5,224 nucleotides of DNA from Kiloniellales bacterium. GTDB taxonomy: Bacteria > Pseudomonadota > Alphaproteobacteria > Kiloniellales > JAKSDN01. This document shows positions 1 through 5,224 of this stretch, one piece after another. The notes below the pieces were generated by a model that was given only the letters and a program-made list of their open reading frames with translations, did not search any database and had not been told where the DNA came from. How positions within the stretch are numbered: the stretch's first letter is position 1; the number at the start of each line of letters is the position of its first letter. The position numbers and the translations under genes are program-made. The DNA is taken from assembly GCA_022360075.1 (NCBI GenBank), contig JAKSDN010000917.1, positions 1-5,224 on the forward strand, read 5' to 3'.

Positions 1-454
1 ACAGCTCGCGGATAACCGCGACGCCGATCAGGATCACGCTGTAGCCCAGCCCGTTGCCGATGCCGTCGAGAAAGCTCAACAAGGGCGGGTTCTGCATGGC
101 GAAGGCCTCGGCGCGGCCCATCACGATGCAATTGGTGATGATCAGGCCGACGAAGACCGACAGGGTCTTGGAGACCTCGTAGGCATAGGCCTTGAGGATC
201 TGGTCCACAACGATCACCAGCGAGGCGATGATCACCATCTGCACGATGATGCGGATGCTGCCCGGCACCTGGTAGCGGATCAGGCTGATCGAAAGATTGG
301 AGAAGGCAACGACGCTGATCAGCGCGATGCACATGATGAGCGACACGTGGAGCGAGGAGGTCACTGCCAGCGCGGAGCAGATGCCGAGGGTCTGGAGGAT
401 GACCGGGTTGTTCTCGAACAGAGGATCGGTCACCAGCTTCCTGGTTTCAGCCAT
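1..454 (-). CDS. nqrD: Na+-translocating NADH:quinone oxidoreductase subunit D (partial, C-terminus beyond left edge)
   Basis: This is an integral membrane subunit of the Na+-NQR sodium pump in the inner membrane. The first 151 residues are present; the family is roughly 210 residues, so about a quarter is missing past the left edge. The protein starts [18 protein letters not shown] and is strongly hydrophobic, with about five membrane segments visible (near residues 20-35, 38-58, 69-89, 97-118 and 131-150). Cys26 (in LGICSAL) and Cys109 (in [13 protein letters not shown]) match the two conserved cysteines that, in solved NQR structures, help hold an Fe-S centre between NqrD and NqrE. The ATG at 454-452 overlaps the end of nqrC by 8 bases. 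An AGGAG at 469-465, ten bases upstream and inside nqrC, supports this start. nqrE and nqrF would be expected next, outside the window. The paralogue RnfE/NqrE-type alternative is disfavoured because the gene follows nqrA-nqrB-nqrC directly. Confidence 0.96.
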   Translation of the reverse strand, partial: MAETRKLVTDPLFENNPVILQTLGICSALAVTSSLHVSLIMCIALISVVAFSNLSISLIRYQVPGSIRIIVQMVIIASLVIVVDQILKAYAYEVSKTLSVFVGLIITNCIVMGRAEAFAMQNPPLLSFLDGIGNGLGYSVILIGVAVIREL

Positions 455-1265
455 GTTCCGCCAGCTCCTGTTGCAGGTTCCTCAAGAAGGGCCCGAAGCC
501 GTTCTCGCCGGCCCAAAAGCGCACGAGGTTGCTGACCCCGAGCGAGGTCAAGGTGGCGCCGGCCAGGCCATCGACCTGATGGACGCCTTGCGGTCCGCCC
601 GCCGCCGCGCCCTTGACCACTTCGATGCGGAGCTCGCCGGCCTCGTCGAACAGCAGCCGGTCCGGCCACAGGGCTCGCCATCTCGGGTTGTCGACCTCGC
701 CGCCCAGGCCCGGCGTCTCGGCGTGCTCGTAGAACTGCAGACCGACCACCTGGCGGCCGTCAGGCTTGACGGCGAGGTAGCCGTAGAGCGTCGACCAAAG
801 CCCGTAGCCGTGTACCGGGATGATCACGGTGCCGACCTCGCCCGCGTCGTCCTTGACCAGGTAGACCGTTGCGAAGTGCGCCCGGCGTCTGATGGACGCG
901 ATGTCCTGGTCCTTGGACAAGGCCTGGCTCATCGCGGGATCGCGCACAGCCTCTCGCTGATCGAAGACGCTCGGGTCCACCGCGTCGCTGAATGAGCCGC
1001 TGCGCAGGTCGACGGCGCGCGGCTCGATTTGCTTGAACAGCTCGTCGATGTCCGCGCCGGGCCGCATGAGTCCCGCGACCTCCAGGATGTTCCGGCGGAT
1101 CTCGAGGCGTTTGTTGGCCTCCTGCTTCTCGCGCAGACCGACGGCGGCCGCCGAGACCACGATCGAGCAGACCAGGCAGAGCACAACCGCCACCCCGACG
1201 ATCTTCCAGGGGTGCTCGTTCGGCAGGTCCAGGAATCGCTTGATCAGGGACGGGCGGTCAGACAT
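447..1265 (-). CDS. nqrC: Na+-translocating NADH:quinone oxidoreductase subunit C (covalent FMN)
   Basis: NqrC carries a covalently bound FMN on the periplasmic side and passes electrons within the Na+-NQR complex. The 272 residues are slightly more than the usual ~255-260. A short cytoplasmic N-terminus is followed by one membrane segment (about residues 21-44) and a large periplasmic FMN-binding domain. Family motifs are [14 protein letters not shown] (153-166) and [14 protein letters not shown] (181-194). The flavinylation motif is [10 protein letters not shown] (232-241), with Thr238 as the predicted FMN acceptor. The serine or threonine usual at motif position 4 is alanine here (Ala235). 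The ATG overlaps the nqrB stop within ATGTCTGA, and the gene's own stop overlaps the nqrD start within ATGGCTGA, so translation is probably coupled to both neighbours. No strong separate ribosome binding site is visible for nqrC. RnfG is the closest alternative family, but the length, the motifs and the flanking nqrB and nqrD favour NqrC. Confidence 0.97.
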   Translation of the reverse strand: MSDRPSLIKRFLDLPNEHPWKIVGVAVVLCLVCSIVVSAAAVGLREKQEANKRLEIRRNILEVAGLMRPGADIDELFKQIEPRAVDLRSGSFSDAVDPSVFDQREAVRDPAMSQALSKDQDIASIRRRAHFATVYLVKDDAGEVGTVIIPVHGYGLWSTLYGYLAVKPDGRQVVGLQFYEHAETPGLGGEVDNPRWRALWPDRLLFDEAGELRIEVVKGAAAGGPQGVHQVDGLAGATLTSLGVSNLVRFWAGENGFGPFLRNLQQELAEHG

Positions 1266-2469
1266 GTCGACCCAGTCTGCGTCGGACGTTGGCCTTCACA
1301 ATCATATAGTCGATCAAGGGTGCGAAAACATTACCGAACAGAATCGCCAGCATCATGCCTTCGGGAAAGGCCGGGTTGACGACGCGGATCAGCACGCACA
1401 TCACGCCGATCAGGGCGCCGTACCACCAGCGACCGACGTTGGTCATGGCCGCCGAAACGGGTTCGGTGACCATGTAGACCAGGCCGAAAGCATAGCCGCC
1501 GACCACCAGGTGCCAGTACCAGGGCATGGCGAAGGCCGGGTTCGTGTCGCTGCCGATGACGTTGAACAGCGCGCTCATGGCGATCGTGCCGAGCAGGCAG
1601 CCGGCGATCAGCCGGTAGTTGGCGATTCGGGTGTAGACGAGGAAAATCCCGCCGAGCAGGCAGGCCAGGGCCGAGGTCTCGCCCAGGCTGCCGTGCATCA
1701 GCCCGAAGAAGGCATCCCACCAGCTCAGGTCTATGGTCGTCGCGAAGGCGCCGTGACCCTCGGCCGCCGACACGCTGAGCGCAGTCGCCCCACTGTAGCC
1801 ATCGACCGGGACCCAGACGGTGTCGCCGGACATCTGGGCGGGGTAGGCGAAATAGAGGAAGGCCCGCCCGGTCAATGCCGGGTTGAGAATGTTCTTACCA
1901 GTGCCACCGAAGATCTCCTTGCCGATCACCACGCCGAAGATGATGCCCAGCGCTACCTGCCAGAGCGGCGTGCTCGCCGGCACAATAAGCACGTAGAGGA
2001 TGGAGGTGACGAAGAAGCCCTCGTTCACCTCGTGCCCCCGGATTACGGCAAAGGCGACTTCGCAGAGGCCACCGGCCGCCAGCGTCACCACGTAGATCGG
2101 GAAGAAGTAGAGGAACCCGTGGATGAAGCAGGCCAGGGGATTGGCGGGGTTGTAGCCGACCCAGAAGGTCTCCAGGATCCAGCCGCGCCAGCCGCCGGTG
2201 CCGTCCAGGCCGAGCTCGGCGAGCGCCACATTGGCTTGGTAACCGGTATTCCATAGGCCCCAGAGGACGCAGGGGATCGTCGCCAGGACCACATAGGTCA
2301 TGGTCCGCTTGAGGTCGAGGCTGGCGCGGGCATGGGGGGCGAATCTGGTAACGGTCTTTGGGCTGTAGAGCAGCGTGTCGACCATCTCGTAGACGGCGTA
2401 GTACTTCTCGTACCGACCGCCCTTCACAAACAGCGGTTCAATCGAGTCGAGCCATTGCCGCAGCCCCAT
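1258..2469 (-). CDS. nqrB: Na+-translocating NADH:quinone oxidoreductase subunit B (covalent FMN, riboflavin)
   Basis: NqrB is the central membrane subunit of Na+-NQR. It carries a covalent FMN and non-covalent riboflavin, contributes to the ubiquinone and inhibitor site, and lies on the sodium path. The 403 residues are near full family length. A cytoplasmic N-terminus (about 1-55) is followed by multiple membrane helices. The flavinylation motif is DGYSGATALS (223-232), and Thr229 corresponds to Thr236 in Vibrio. The same offset of seven places Gly133-Gly134 and Glu137 (GGLCEV) at Vibrio Gly140, Gly141 and Glu144, residues linked to quinone or inhibitor binding and Na+ uptake. Other family blocks are GHEVNEGFFVTSILY (145-159), FGGTGKNILNPALTGRAF (187-204) and, near the C-terminus, FAPLIDYMIVKANVRRR. 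The ATG lies 2 bases after the nqrA stop. A GGAAGG at 2481-2476, six bases upstream, supports it. RnfD is a paralogue, but the N-terminal region and the context are those of NqrB. Confidence 0.98.
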   Translation of the reverse strand: MGLRQWLDSIEPLFVKGGRYEKYYAVYEMVDTLLYSPKTVTRFAPHARASLDLKRTMTYVVLATIPCVLWGLWNTGYQANVALAELGLDGTGGWRGWILETFWVGYNPANPLACFIHGFLYFFPIYVVTLAAGGLCEVAFAVIRGHEVNEGFFVTSILYVLIVPASTPLWQVALGIIFGVVIGKEIFGGTGKNILNPALTGRAFLYFAYPAQMSGDTVWVPVDGYSGATALSVSAAEGHGAFATTIDLSWWDAFFGLMHGSLGETSALACLLGGIFLVYTRIANYRLIAGCLLGTIAMSALFNVIGSDTNPAFAMPWYWHLVVGGYAFGLVYMVTEPVSAAMTNVGRWWYGALIGVMCVLIRVVNPAFPEGMMLAILFGNVFAPLIDYMIVKANVRRRLGRHV

Positions 2470-2471
2470 GC

Positions 2472-3896
2472 CTAGCCTTCCGCTTCGATCTTTTCGAGGT
2501 TGGCGCGCAGCGCCATACCGTACTCGTACTTACTTATGCAGACGTAGGAGCAGAGCGCCAGATCCTCCTCGTCAAGCTCCAGACAGCCCAGCGCCTGCGC
2601 CTCTTCCGTATCCATCACCAGCAAGGCGCGCAGTAGTTGGGTCGGGAGGATGTCGAGCGGCACCACGTCCTCGTAGAGCCCGACCGGAACCATGGCCCGC
2701 GGGCTGCCGTTCAGGCTGGTGTTCAAGGCAAAGCGCAGCTTGCCACCGATCAGTTTGGAGAAACTCGAGAGGTGCACGTTGGCGGTCGAGAACTTGCGCA
2801 TGGAGGGGATCAGCCAGCCGAACAGCTCCCGCTCACGCCCTTCCGGCATGACGGTGATTTGCTGGTGGAAGCGCCCGAGGAAGGCGAAGGTCCCGGTCGC
2901 GTGTCGCCCGGCCAGCACGTTTCCGGCGATGACCCGGACATCGTCGCCGACGAACTCGCGCTCGACCAGAGGCCCGGTCGAGGCGCCGAGGCGCGTGCGC
3001 AGCAGACGCGGGCGTTCGACTGCCGGGCCCGCCAGGGAGATGACCCGCCGGGTCGGCAGCTGGCCGGTGCGGAACAGCTCGCCGATCGCCATCGCATCCT
3101 GATAGTTGACATGCCAGACCGTCTTTTCGGCATGCACCGGGTCGAGCAGGTGGATGTGAGTCCCCGGCAGACCCGCCGGATGCGGGCCGTCGAAGCTCGC
3201 GCGCGCCACGTTTCCGCCGGCCACCTCCGGCACATCCGCGCCGGCGCGGCAGCAGACATAGACCGACCCCGCGGTCAGCCTGGCCAGCAGCTTGACGCCG
3301 TTCGCGAAGTCTTCGCGGGCCTCGCCGATGACGACCGCCGCGTCGGCGGCGAGCGGGCTTGAGTCCATCGCCGTGACGAAGATTGCCGCCGGGCTCGATG
3401 CGGGATCGGGGACTTTGGAATAGGGCCGGGTGCGCAGCGTCGGCCAAAGCCCCGATCTCAGGAGGTTCTCCTTGATCCGCTCCGGCGCGAGCCCGTCGAT
3501 CTCAGCCGCCTCGCAGCGGTCGAAGGCGACCGACTCGCCCCGCTCGTCGATGTCGATGACCAGCGATTCGAGAACGCGCCGGGGACCGCGGTTGATCGCC
3601 CGAACGGTCCCGGCGGCCGGCGCCGTATAGACGACACCCGCGAAACGCCGATCCTCGAACAGGACCTGCCCCAGTTGGACGCGGTCGCCCTCGGCCACCT
3701 GCATCTTCGGCTTGAGACCCAGGTAGTCGGGTCCGATCAGCGCACAGCTTACGACTGCCGGACCGTCCTCGATCCGCTGATCCGGCGCACCGGCGATGGG
3801 CAGGTCGAGACCTTTCTTGAGCCTGAAATCGAGATGCCCCTGACCGCGTCCGGCCGAGCGCTGCGTCTCAGATGGCTGACCGACGTCCTGCGCCAC
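2472..3896 (-). CDS. nqrA: Na+-translocating NADH:quinone oxidoreductase subunit A
   Basis: NqrA is the peripheral cytoplasmic subunit of the Na+-NQR pump and contributes to ubiquinone binding. Residue numbers here count from the TTG at 3899. The family's usual N-terminal signature [10 protein letters not shown] appears only at residues 28-37. It is followed by a lipoyl/biotinyl-like sandwich region (about 55-118, with [19 protein letters not shown] at 70-88), the central NqrA domain (for example [19 protein letters not shown] at 176-194) and the C-terminal SLBB-type region. The family-typical end is [14 protein letters not shown] (448-461). Length is 474-475 residues against about 446 in Vibrio; most of the excess is the ~23-residue N-terminal extension. 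An in-frame TAG lies directly before TTG 3899, and no start codon occurs between GTG 3896 and the conserved core, so one of these two codons must be used. GTG 3896 is chosen because its spacing from the G-run is better (7 versus 4 bases). It is the first nqr gene, 107 bases downstream of the CBS gene. Confidence 0.97.
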   Translation of the reverse strand: MAQDVGQPSETQRSAGRGQGHLDFRLKKGLDLPIAGAPDQRIEDGPAVVSCALIGPDYLGLKPKMQVAEGDRVQLGQVLFEDRRFAGVVYTAPAAGTVRAINRGPRRVLESLVIDIDERGESVAFDRCEAAEIDGLAPERIKENLLRSGLWPTLRTRPYSKVPDPASSPAAIFVTAMDSSPLAADAAVVIGEAREDFANGVKLLARLTAGSVYVCCRAGADVPEVAGGNVARASFDGPHPAGLPGTHIHLLDPVHAEKTVWHVNYQDAMAIGELFRTGQLPTRRVISLAGPAVERPRLLRTRLGASTGPLVEREFVGDDVRVIAGNVLAGRHATGTFAFLGRFHQQITVMPEGRERELFGWLIPSMRKFSTANVHLSSFSKLIGGKLRFALNTSLNGSPRAMVPVGLYEDVVPLDILPTQLLRALLVMDTEEAQALGCLELDEEDLALCSYVCISKYEYGMALRANLEKIEAEG

Positions 3897-4003
3897 CAAC
3901 TAGCCCCCCAAGTCCTTCCCCTACAATCCGTCGATAGAGCCACCAAAGCAACTCTTTAGCTCTGTCAGGCGGCTCGGACTCCACGCCCTCCGGGACCTGG
4001 CCG
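3897..4003 (-). other. Intergenic region between the CBS gene and nqrA
   Basis: This 107-base non-coding stretch lies downstream of the CBS stop and upstream of the nqrA GTG. I see no strong stem-loop followed by a T-run in the minus direction, so no terminator separating the two genes is evident, and read-through from the CBS gene is possible. A poor sigma70-like pair, TTGCTT then GATTGT with a 17-base spacer, can be read on the minus strand, but its -10 half matches only 3 of 6 bases, so I do not call it as a promoter. The region would be the natural place for an nqr promoter if one exists. Confidence 0.5.
3904..3909 (-). promoter_or_regulatory. Probable ribosome binding site of nqrA (G-run)
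   Basis: On the minus strand a GGGGGG run lies 7 bases before GTG 3896 and 4 bases before TTG 3899. It is the only purine-rich element at suitable distance; an AAGGA farther upstream is about 16 bases from the GTG and too far. The spacing favours GTG as the true start. A plain G-run is a weak match to a canonical Shine-Dalgarno, so the call is tentative. Confidence 0.4.
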
Positions 4004-4534
4004 TCAGCCGACCATAGCCTGCTTCATTTTGAGATTCTCGTACTCGATTTCCATCATGCGGTGCCGCACGACGTCGCCGATCGAGATCAGCCCGCACAGT
4101 CTGCCGTTCTCGATGACCGGCAGGTGCCGGAAGCGGCCGGTGGTCATCTGCTTCATCACGCTCTCGACCTTGTCACCAGGGGTACAGGTCTGAGGGTGGG
4201 GCGTCATGATGTCCGAGACGGGATTCTCGAAGATTCCCAGCCCTTTGGTGTCGGCGTGGCGAACGACGTCGCGTTCGGAGACGATGCCGGCGGGCGCCTT
4301 GCTGCTGTCGACCACGACCAGCGCCCCGATCCGAAGCCGTGCCAGCTCCGCCACCACCTCCTTGACCGTGGTGCTCGGGGTCACCGTGAAGATGTCGTCG
4401 CCCTTATCGGCGAGGATCGCTGAGACCGTAAGGCCCGGCTGGTCGGCGCCTAGGCTCCCCTCCATGGTTTGGGAATGCGTATGCTTCGGACTTTCGTCCT
4501 CAGCCATCGGGCCCTGATAGGAAATCGGCGACAT
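4004..4534 (-). CDS. Tandem CBS-domain protein (putative nucleotide-sensing regulator)
   Basis: This is a small soluble protein of 176 residues with two CBS domains, a Bateman module. Such modules often bind AMP, ATP or related nucleotides and regulate a partner. A polar, probably disordered N-terminus (1-35) precedes CBS1 (about 37-92, ending GIVSERDVVRH) and CBS2 (about 105-160, with GRFRHLPVIENGRLCGLIS at 133-151). The S-x-x-D steps SERD (86-89) and SIGD (151-154) are typical ribose or phosphate-contact positions in nucleotide-binding CBS repeats. A short helical tail rich in E, K and M follows (EIEYENLKMKQAMVG). No enzymatic, DNA-binding or membrane domain is attached, so it probably acts through protein contact or as a stand-alone sensor. 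The start MSPISYQ is chosen for its strong upstream GAGGGGAG; a longer ATG frame from 4588 lacks comparable support. It lies upstream of nqrA on the same strand, so a link to the sodium pump is possible but not shown. Confidence 0.9.
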   Translation of the reverse strand: MSPISYQGPMAEDESPKHTHSQTMEGSLGADQPGLTVSAILADKGDDIFTVTPSTTVKEVVAELARLRIGALVVVDSSKAPAGIVSERDVVRHADTKGLGIFENPVSDIMTPHPQTCTPGDKVESVMKQMTTGRFRHLPVIENGRLCGLISIGDVVRHRMMEIEYENLKMKQAMVG

Positions 4535-4540
4535 GGCTCT

Positions 4541-4548
4541 CTCCCCTC
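4541..4548 (-). promoter_or_regulatory. Ribosome binding site of the CBS-domain gene
   Basis: GAGGGGAG on the minus strand, with the G4 block ending 8 bases before the ATG at 4534-4532. It decides the start: the in-frame ATG at 4588 and the internal ATG at 4507 have no comparable purine-rich element at the right distance. Confidence 0.7.
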
Positions 4549-4633
4549 TTTCACAGCGGGCTCGCGGCTTACTGGAACGATCGCGCATCGTGCCGTGGGC
4601 CCGCAGGCTGTTGGAATGAACACGGTATCTATC

Positions 4634-4667
4634 CTCCGCACCGGGCGGCTAACGCGCCTCTTCGGAG
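4634..4667. repeat. Possible imperfect stem-loop
   Basis: The outer arms CTCCG (4634-4638) and CGGAG (4663-4667) pair, and within them GGCG (4644-4647) pairs with CGCC (4655-4658) around a 7-base loop. The internal loop is nearly symmetric (5 and 4 bases). There is no following T-run, so it is not a typical intrinsic terminator. Short GC stems arise easily by chance in DNA of this composition. Confidence 0.2.
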
Positions 4668-4675
4668 CACCGGTG
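4668..4675. promoter_or_regulatory. Palindrome CACCGGTG, possible operator half
   Basis: A perfect 8-base palindrome sits just before the candidate plus-strand -35 element at 4677. Its position would suit a regulator site, but it is short and matches no operator that I recognise. Confidence 0.2.
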
Positions 4676-4676
4676 T

Positions 4677-4705
4677 TTGCTTCCCGCCGCCTTCTTGCCT
4701 ACTTT
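4677..4705 (+). promoter_or_regulatory. Weak candidate sigma70 promoter toward apbE
   Basis: TTGCTT (4677-4682), a 17-base spacer and TACTTT (4700-4705) lie in the AT-richer patch, about 133 bases upstream of the apbE start. Each hexamer matches the consensus at only about half its positions, so support comes mostly from spacing and location. Confidence 0.25.
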
Positions 4706-4729
4706 AAGCTTATGGGGTGCCTTTGTCTG
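4701..4729 (-). promoter_or_regulatory. Candidate sigma70 promoter toward the CBS gene (and possibly nqr)
   Basis: Read on the minus strand: CAGACA (4729-4724), a 17-base spacer and TAAAGT (4706-4701). Each hexamer matches 4 of 6 consensus positions. The site is about 166 bases upstream of the CBS start codon, and its -10 element overlaps the -10 of the plus-strand candidate. With no terminator visible before nqrA, a transcript from here could extend into the nqr genes. Confidence 0.3.
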
Positions 4730-4825
4730 TTGCGAGTCCATTTCTGCTAGCGAGGACGACCGAAGCGAGAGGGGAGCCCGGACTGGTCCAAAGCCCCTTG
4801 AAGAGGCACACCCGGTCGGTCGATT

Positions 4826-4830
4826 GAGGG
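4826..4830 (+). promoter_or_regulatory. Ribosome binding site of apbE
   Basis: GAGGG ends 8 bases before the ATG at 4839-4841. It supports the start that gives a complete Tat/lipoprotein signal sequence. Confidence 0.6.
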
Positions 4831-4838
4831 TTCAGGTC

Positions 4839-5224
4839 ATGCCGCAGAGGCTTACCAGACGCGACTTTATCCACCGGGCCCAAGGCGTTGCCTTGGCGAC
4901 GCCCTTTTTGAGCCTGATCGGCTGCAGCGACACCAGCGAGCTGCAATCGCTCGGTGGCGAGACCATGGGCACCAGCTACAGCGTCAAGCTCGCGGGGCTG
5001 CCGTCAGGCATAGCTGCGGACGCGCTCTCCGGCGAGATCGACGGGGTGTTGGAGACGGTCAATCGACAGATGTCGACCTACCGGCCGGACTCCGAGCTGT
5101 CCCGATTCAACGCCGCGTCGGCCGGGACCTGGGTGCCGATCTCACGCGACACGCGCACCGTCATCGACGAGGCCCTGCGCGTCGGCCGCCTGACCGGCGG
5201 TGCTTTCGACCCCACGGTTGGGCC
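4839..5224 (+). CDS. apbE: ApbE-family FAD:protein FMN transferase, Tat-type lipoprotein (partial, C-terminus beyond right edge)
   Basis: ApbE transfers FMN from FAD to a threonine of target proteins such as NqrB, NqrC and the Rnf flavoproteins, working on the periplasmic side with Mg2+. The first 128 complete codons are present; the family is about 330-350 residues. The N-terminus has a twin-arginine motif TRRDF (6-10), a hydrophobic stretch and a lipobox LIGC with Cys29 as the predicted lipidated residue, so it is probably exported folded and anchored in a membrane. Family signatures follow: GGETMGTSYSVKL (39-51), RQMSTYRPDSELSRFN (76-91) and TGGAFDPTVGP at the window edge. The catalytic and metal-binding C-terminal part lies outside the window, so activity cannot be judged. 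The gene is divergent from the CBS and nqr genes across 304 bases. In Vibrio-type loci apbE lies downstream of nqrF instead. NqrB and NqrC encoded nearby are its likely substrates. Confidence 0.94.
   Translation, partial: MPQRLTRRDFIHRAQGVALATPFLSLIGCSDTSELQSLGGETMGTSYSVKLAGLPSGIAADALSGEIDGVLETVNRQMSTYRPDSELSRFNAASAGTWVPISRDTRTVIDEALRVGRLTGGAFDPTVG

Larger units (their letters stand above)
4535..4838. other. Divergent intergenic region between the CBS gene and apbE
   Basis: This 304-base region lies between two divergently transcribed genes, so it should contain promoters for both. Most is GC-rich, with a clearly AT-richer patch at about 4676-4750 that contains an AAGCTT palindrome. It also holds a perfect 8-base palindrome CACCGGTG (4668-4675), two direct copies of GCACCGG (4638-4644 and 4667-4673) and a possible stem-loop at 4634-4667. 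Open frames crossing it on either strand show no recognisable protein features. I find no tRNA or terminator and recognise no riboswitch. Confidence 0.7.

Noticed and set aside
297..995. Plus-strand open frame of about 230 codons opposite nqrC and nqrD
   Set aside because: No family motif or supporting ribosome binding site was seen, and it is fully antisense to conserved coding sequence on the other strand.
1033..2256. Long open frame on the plus strand antisense to nqrB and nqrC (about 400 codons)
   Set aside because: Its product is low in hydrophobic residues, rich in H, D, R, A and G, and has no recognisable domain. It lies opposite two unmistakable conserved genes. In GC-rich DNA such antisense frames are a by-product of codon bias.
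2637..3362. Plus-strand open frame of about 240 codons opposite nqrA
   Set aside because: Composition is typical of an antisense shadow in GC-rich DNA, with no domain signature; the minus-strand nqrA frame is certain.
1..3899. Rnf complex instead of Na+-NQR
   Set aside because: The paralogous rnf operon has different gene content and order (rnfA-B-C-D-G-E). The gene next to NqrB here is a true NqrA, and NqrB, NqrC and NqrD carry NQR-type motifs.
3897..4003. Terminator or riboswitch in front of nqrA
   Set aside because: Only 4-base GC stems can be drawn and no T-run follows in the minus direction. No known sodium or flavin riboswitch pattern could be recognised by eye.
4469..4750. Plus-strand frame across the CBS start and the divergent intergenic region
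   Set aside because: It begins inside the CBS gene on the opposite strand, has no supporting ribosome binding site and shows no recognisable protein feature.
4710..4946. Minus-strand frame overlapping the apbE start
   Set aside because: It runs antisense through the well-supported apbE signal sequence and shows no recognisable domain.

Overview
The window holds most of a Na+-translocating NADH:quinone oxidoreductase (Na+-NQR) operon on the minus strand and the enzyme family that flavinylates it. GC content is high, the genes are tightly packed, and the proteins are of the classical proteobacterial NQR type. This suggests a GC-rich gammaproteobacterium, possibly a purple sulfur or related Chromatiales-type organism. 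That placement is an inference from protein style only, not from a marker gene.

Layout, left to right: the window opens inside nqrD (minus, C-terminal end cut off by the left edge). Then come nqrC, nqrB and nqrA, all minus strand, so the transcription order is nqrA-nqrB-nqrC-nqrD. nqrE and nqrF are expected beyond the left edge but are not visible. The genes are packed for coupled translation: nqrA and nqrB are 2 bases apart, and nqrB/nqrC and nqrC/nqrD each overlap by 8 bases. About 100 bases upstream of nqrA, on the same strand, lies a small soluble protein with two CBS domains. A 304-base divergent intergenic region separates it from an apbE-type FAD:protein FMN transferase gene on the plus strand, which runs off the right edge.

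How the genes fit together: NqrA (quinone-binding, peripheral), NqrB (membrane, covalent FMN and riboflavin), NqrC (periplasmic covalent FMN) and NqrD (membrane, half of an intramembrane Fe-S site) are subunits of a redox-driven sodium pump. NqrB and NqrC both carry a flavinylation motif with its acceptor threonine (Thr229 and Thr238). The divergent ApbE-like lipoprotein is the obvious candidate to attach FMN to them. The CBS protein may sense adenine nucleotides and could link the pump to energy state, but this rests on position and fold family only.

I see no tRNA, rRNA, insertion sequence, CRISPR array or clear terminator. The locus is largely a conserved, known system. The points worth a second look are the arrangement (CBS gene upstream, apbE divergent), an obligatory N-terminal extension on NqrA, and an alanine in the NqrC flavinylation motif.
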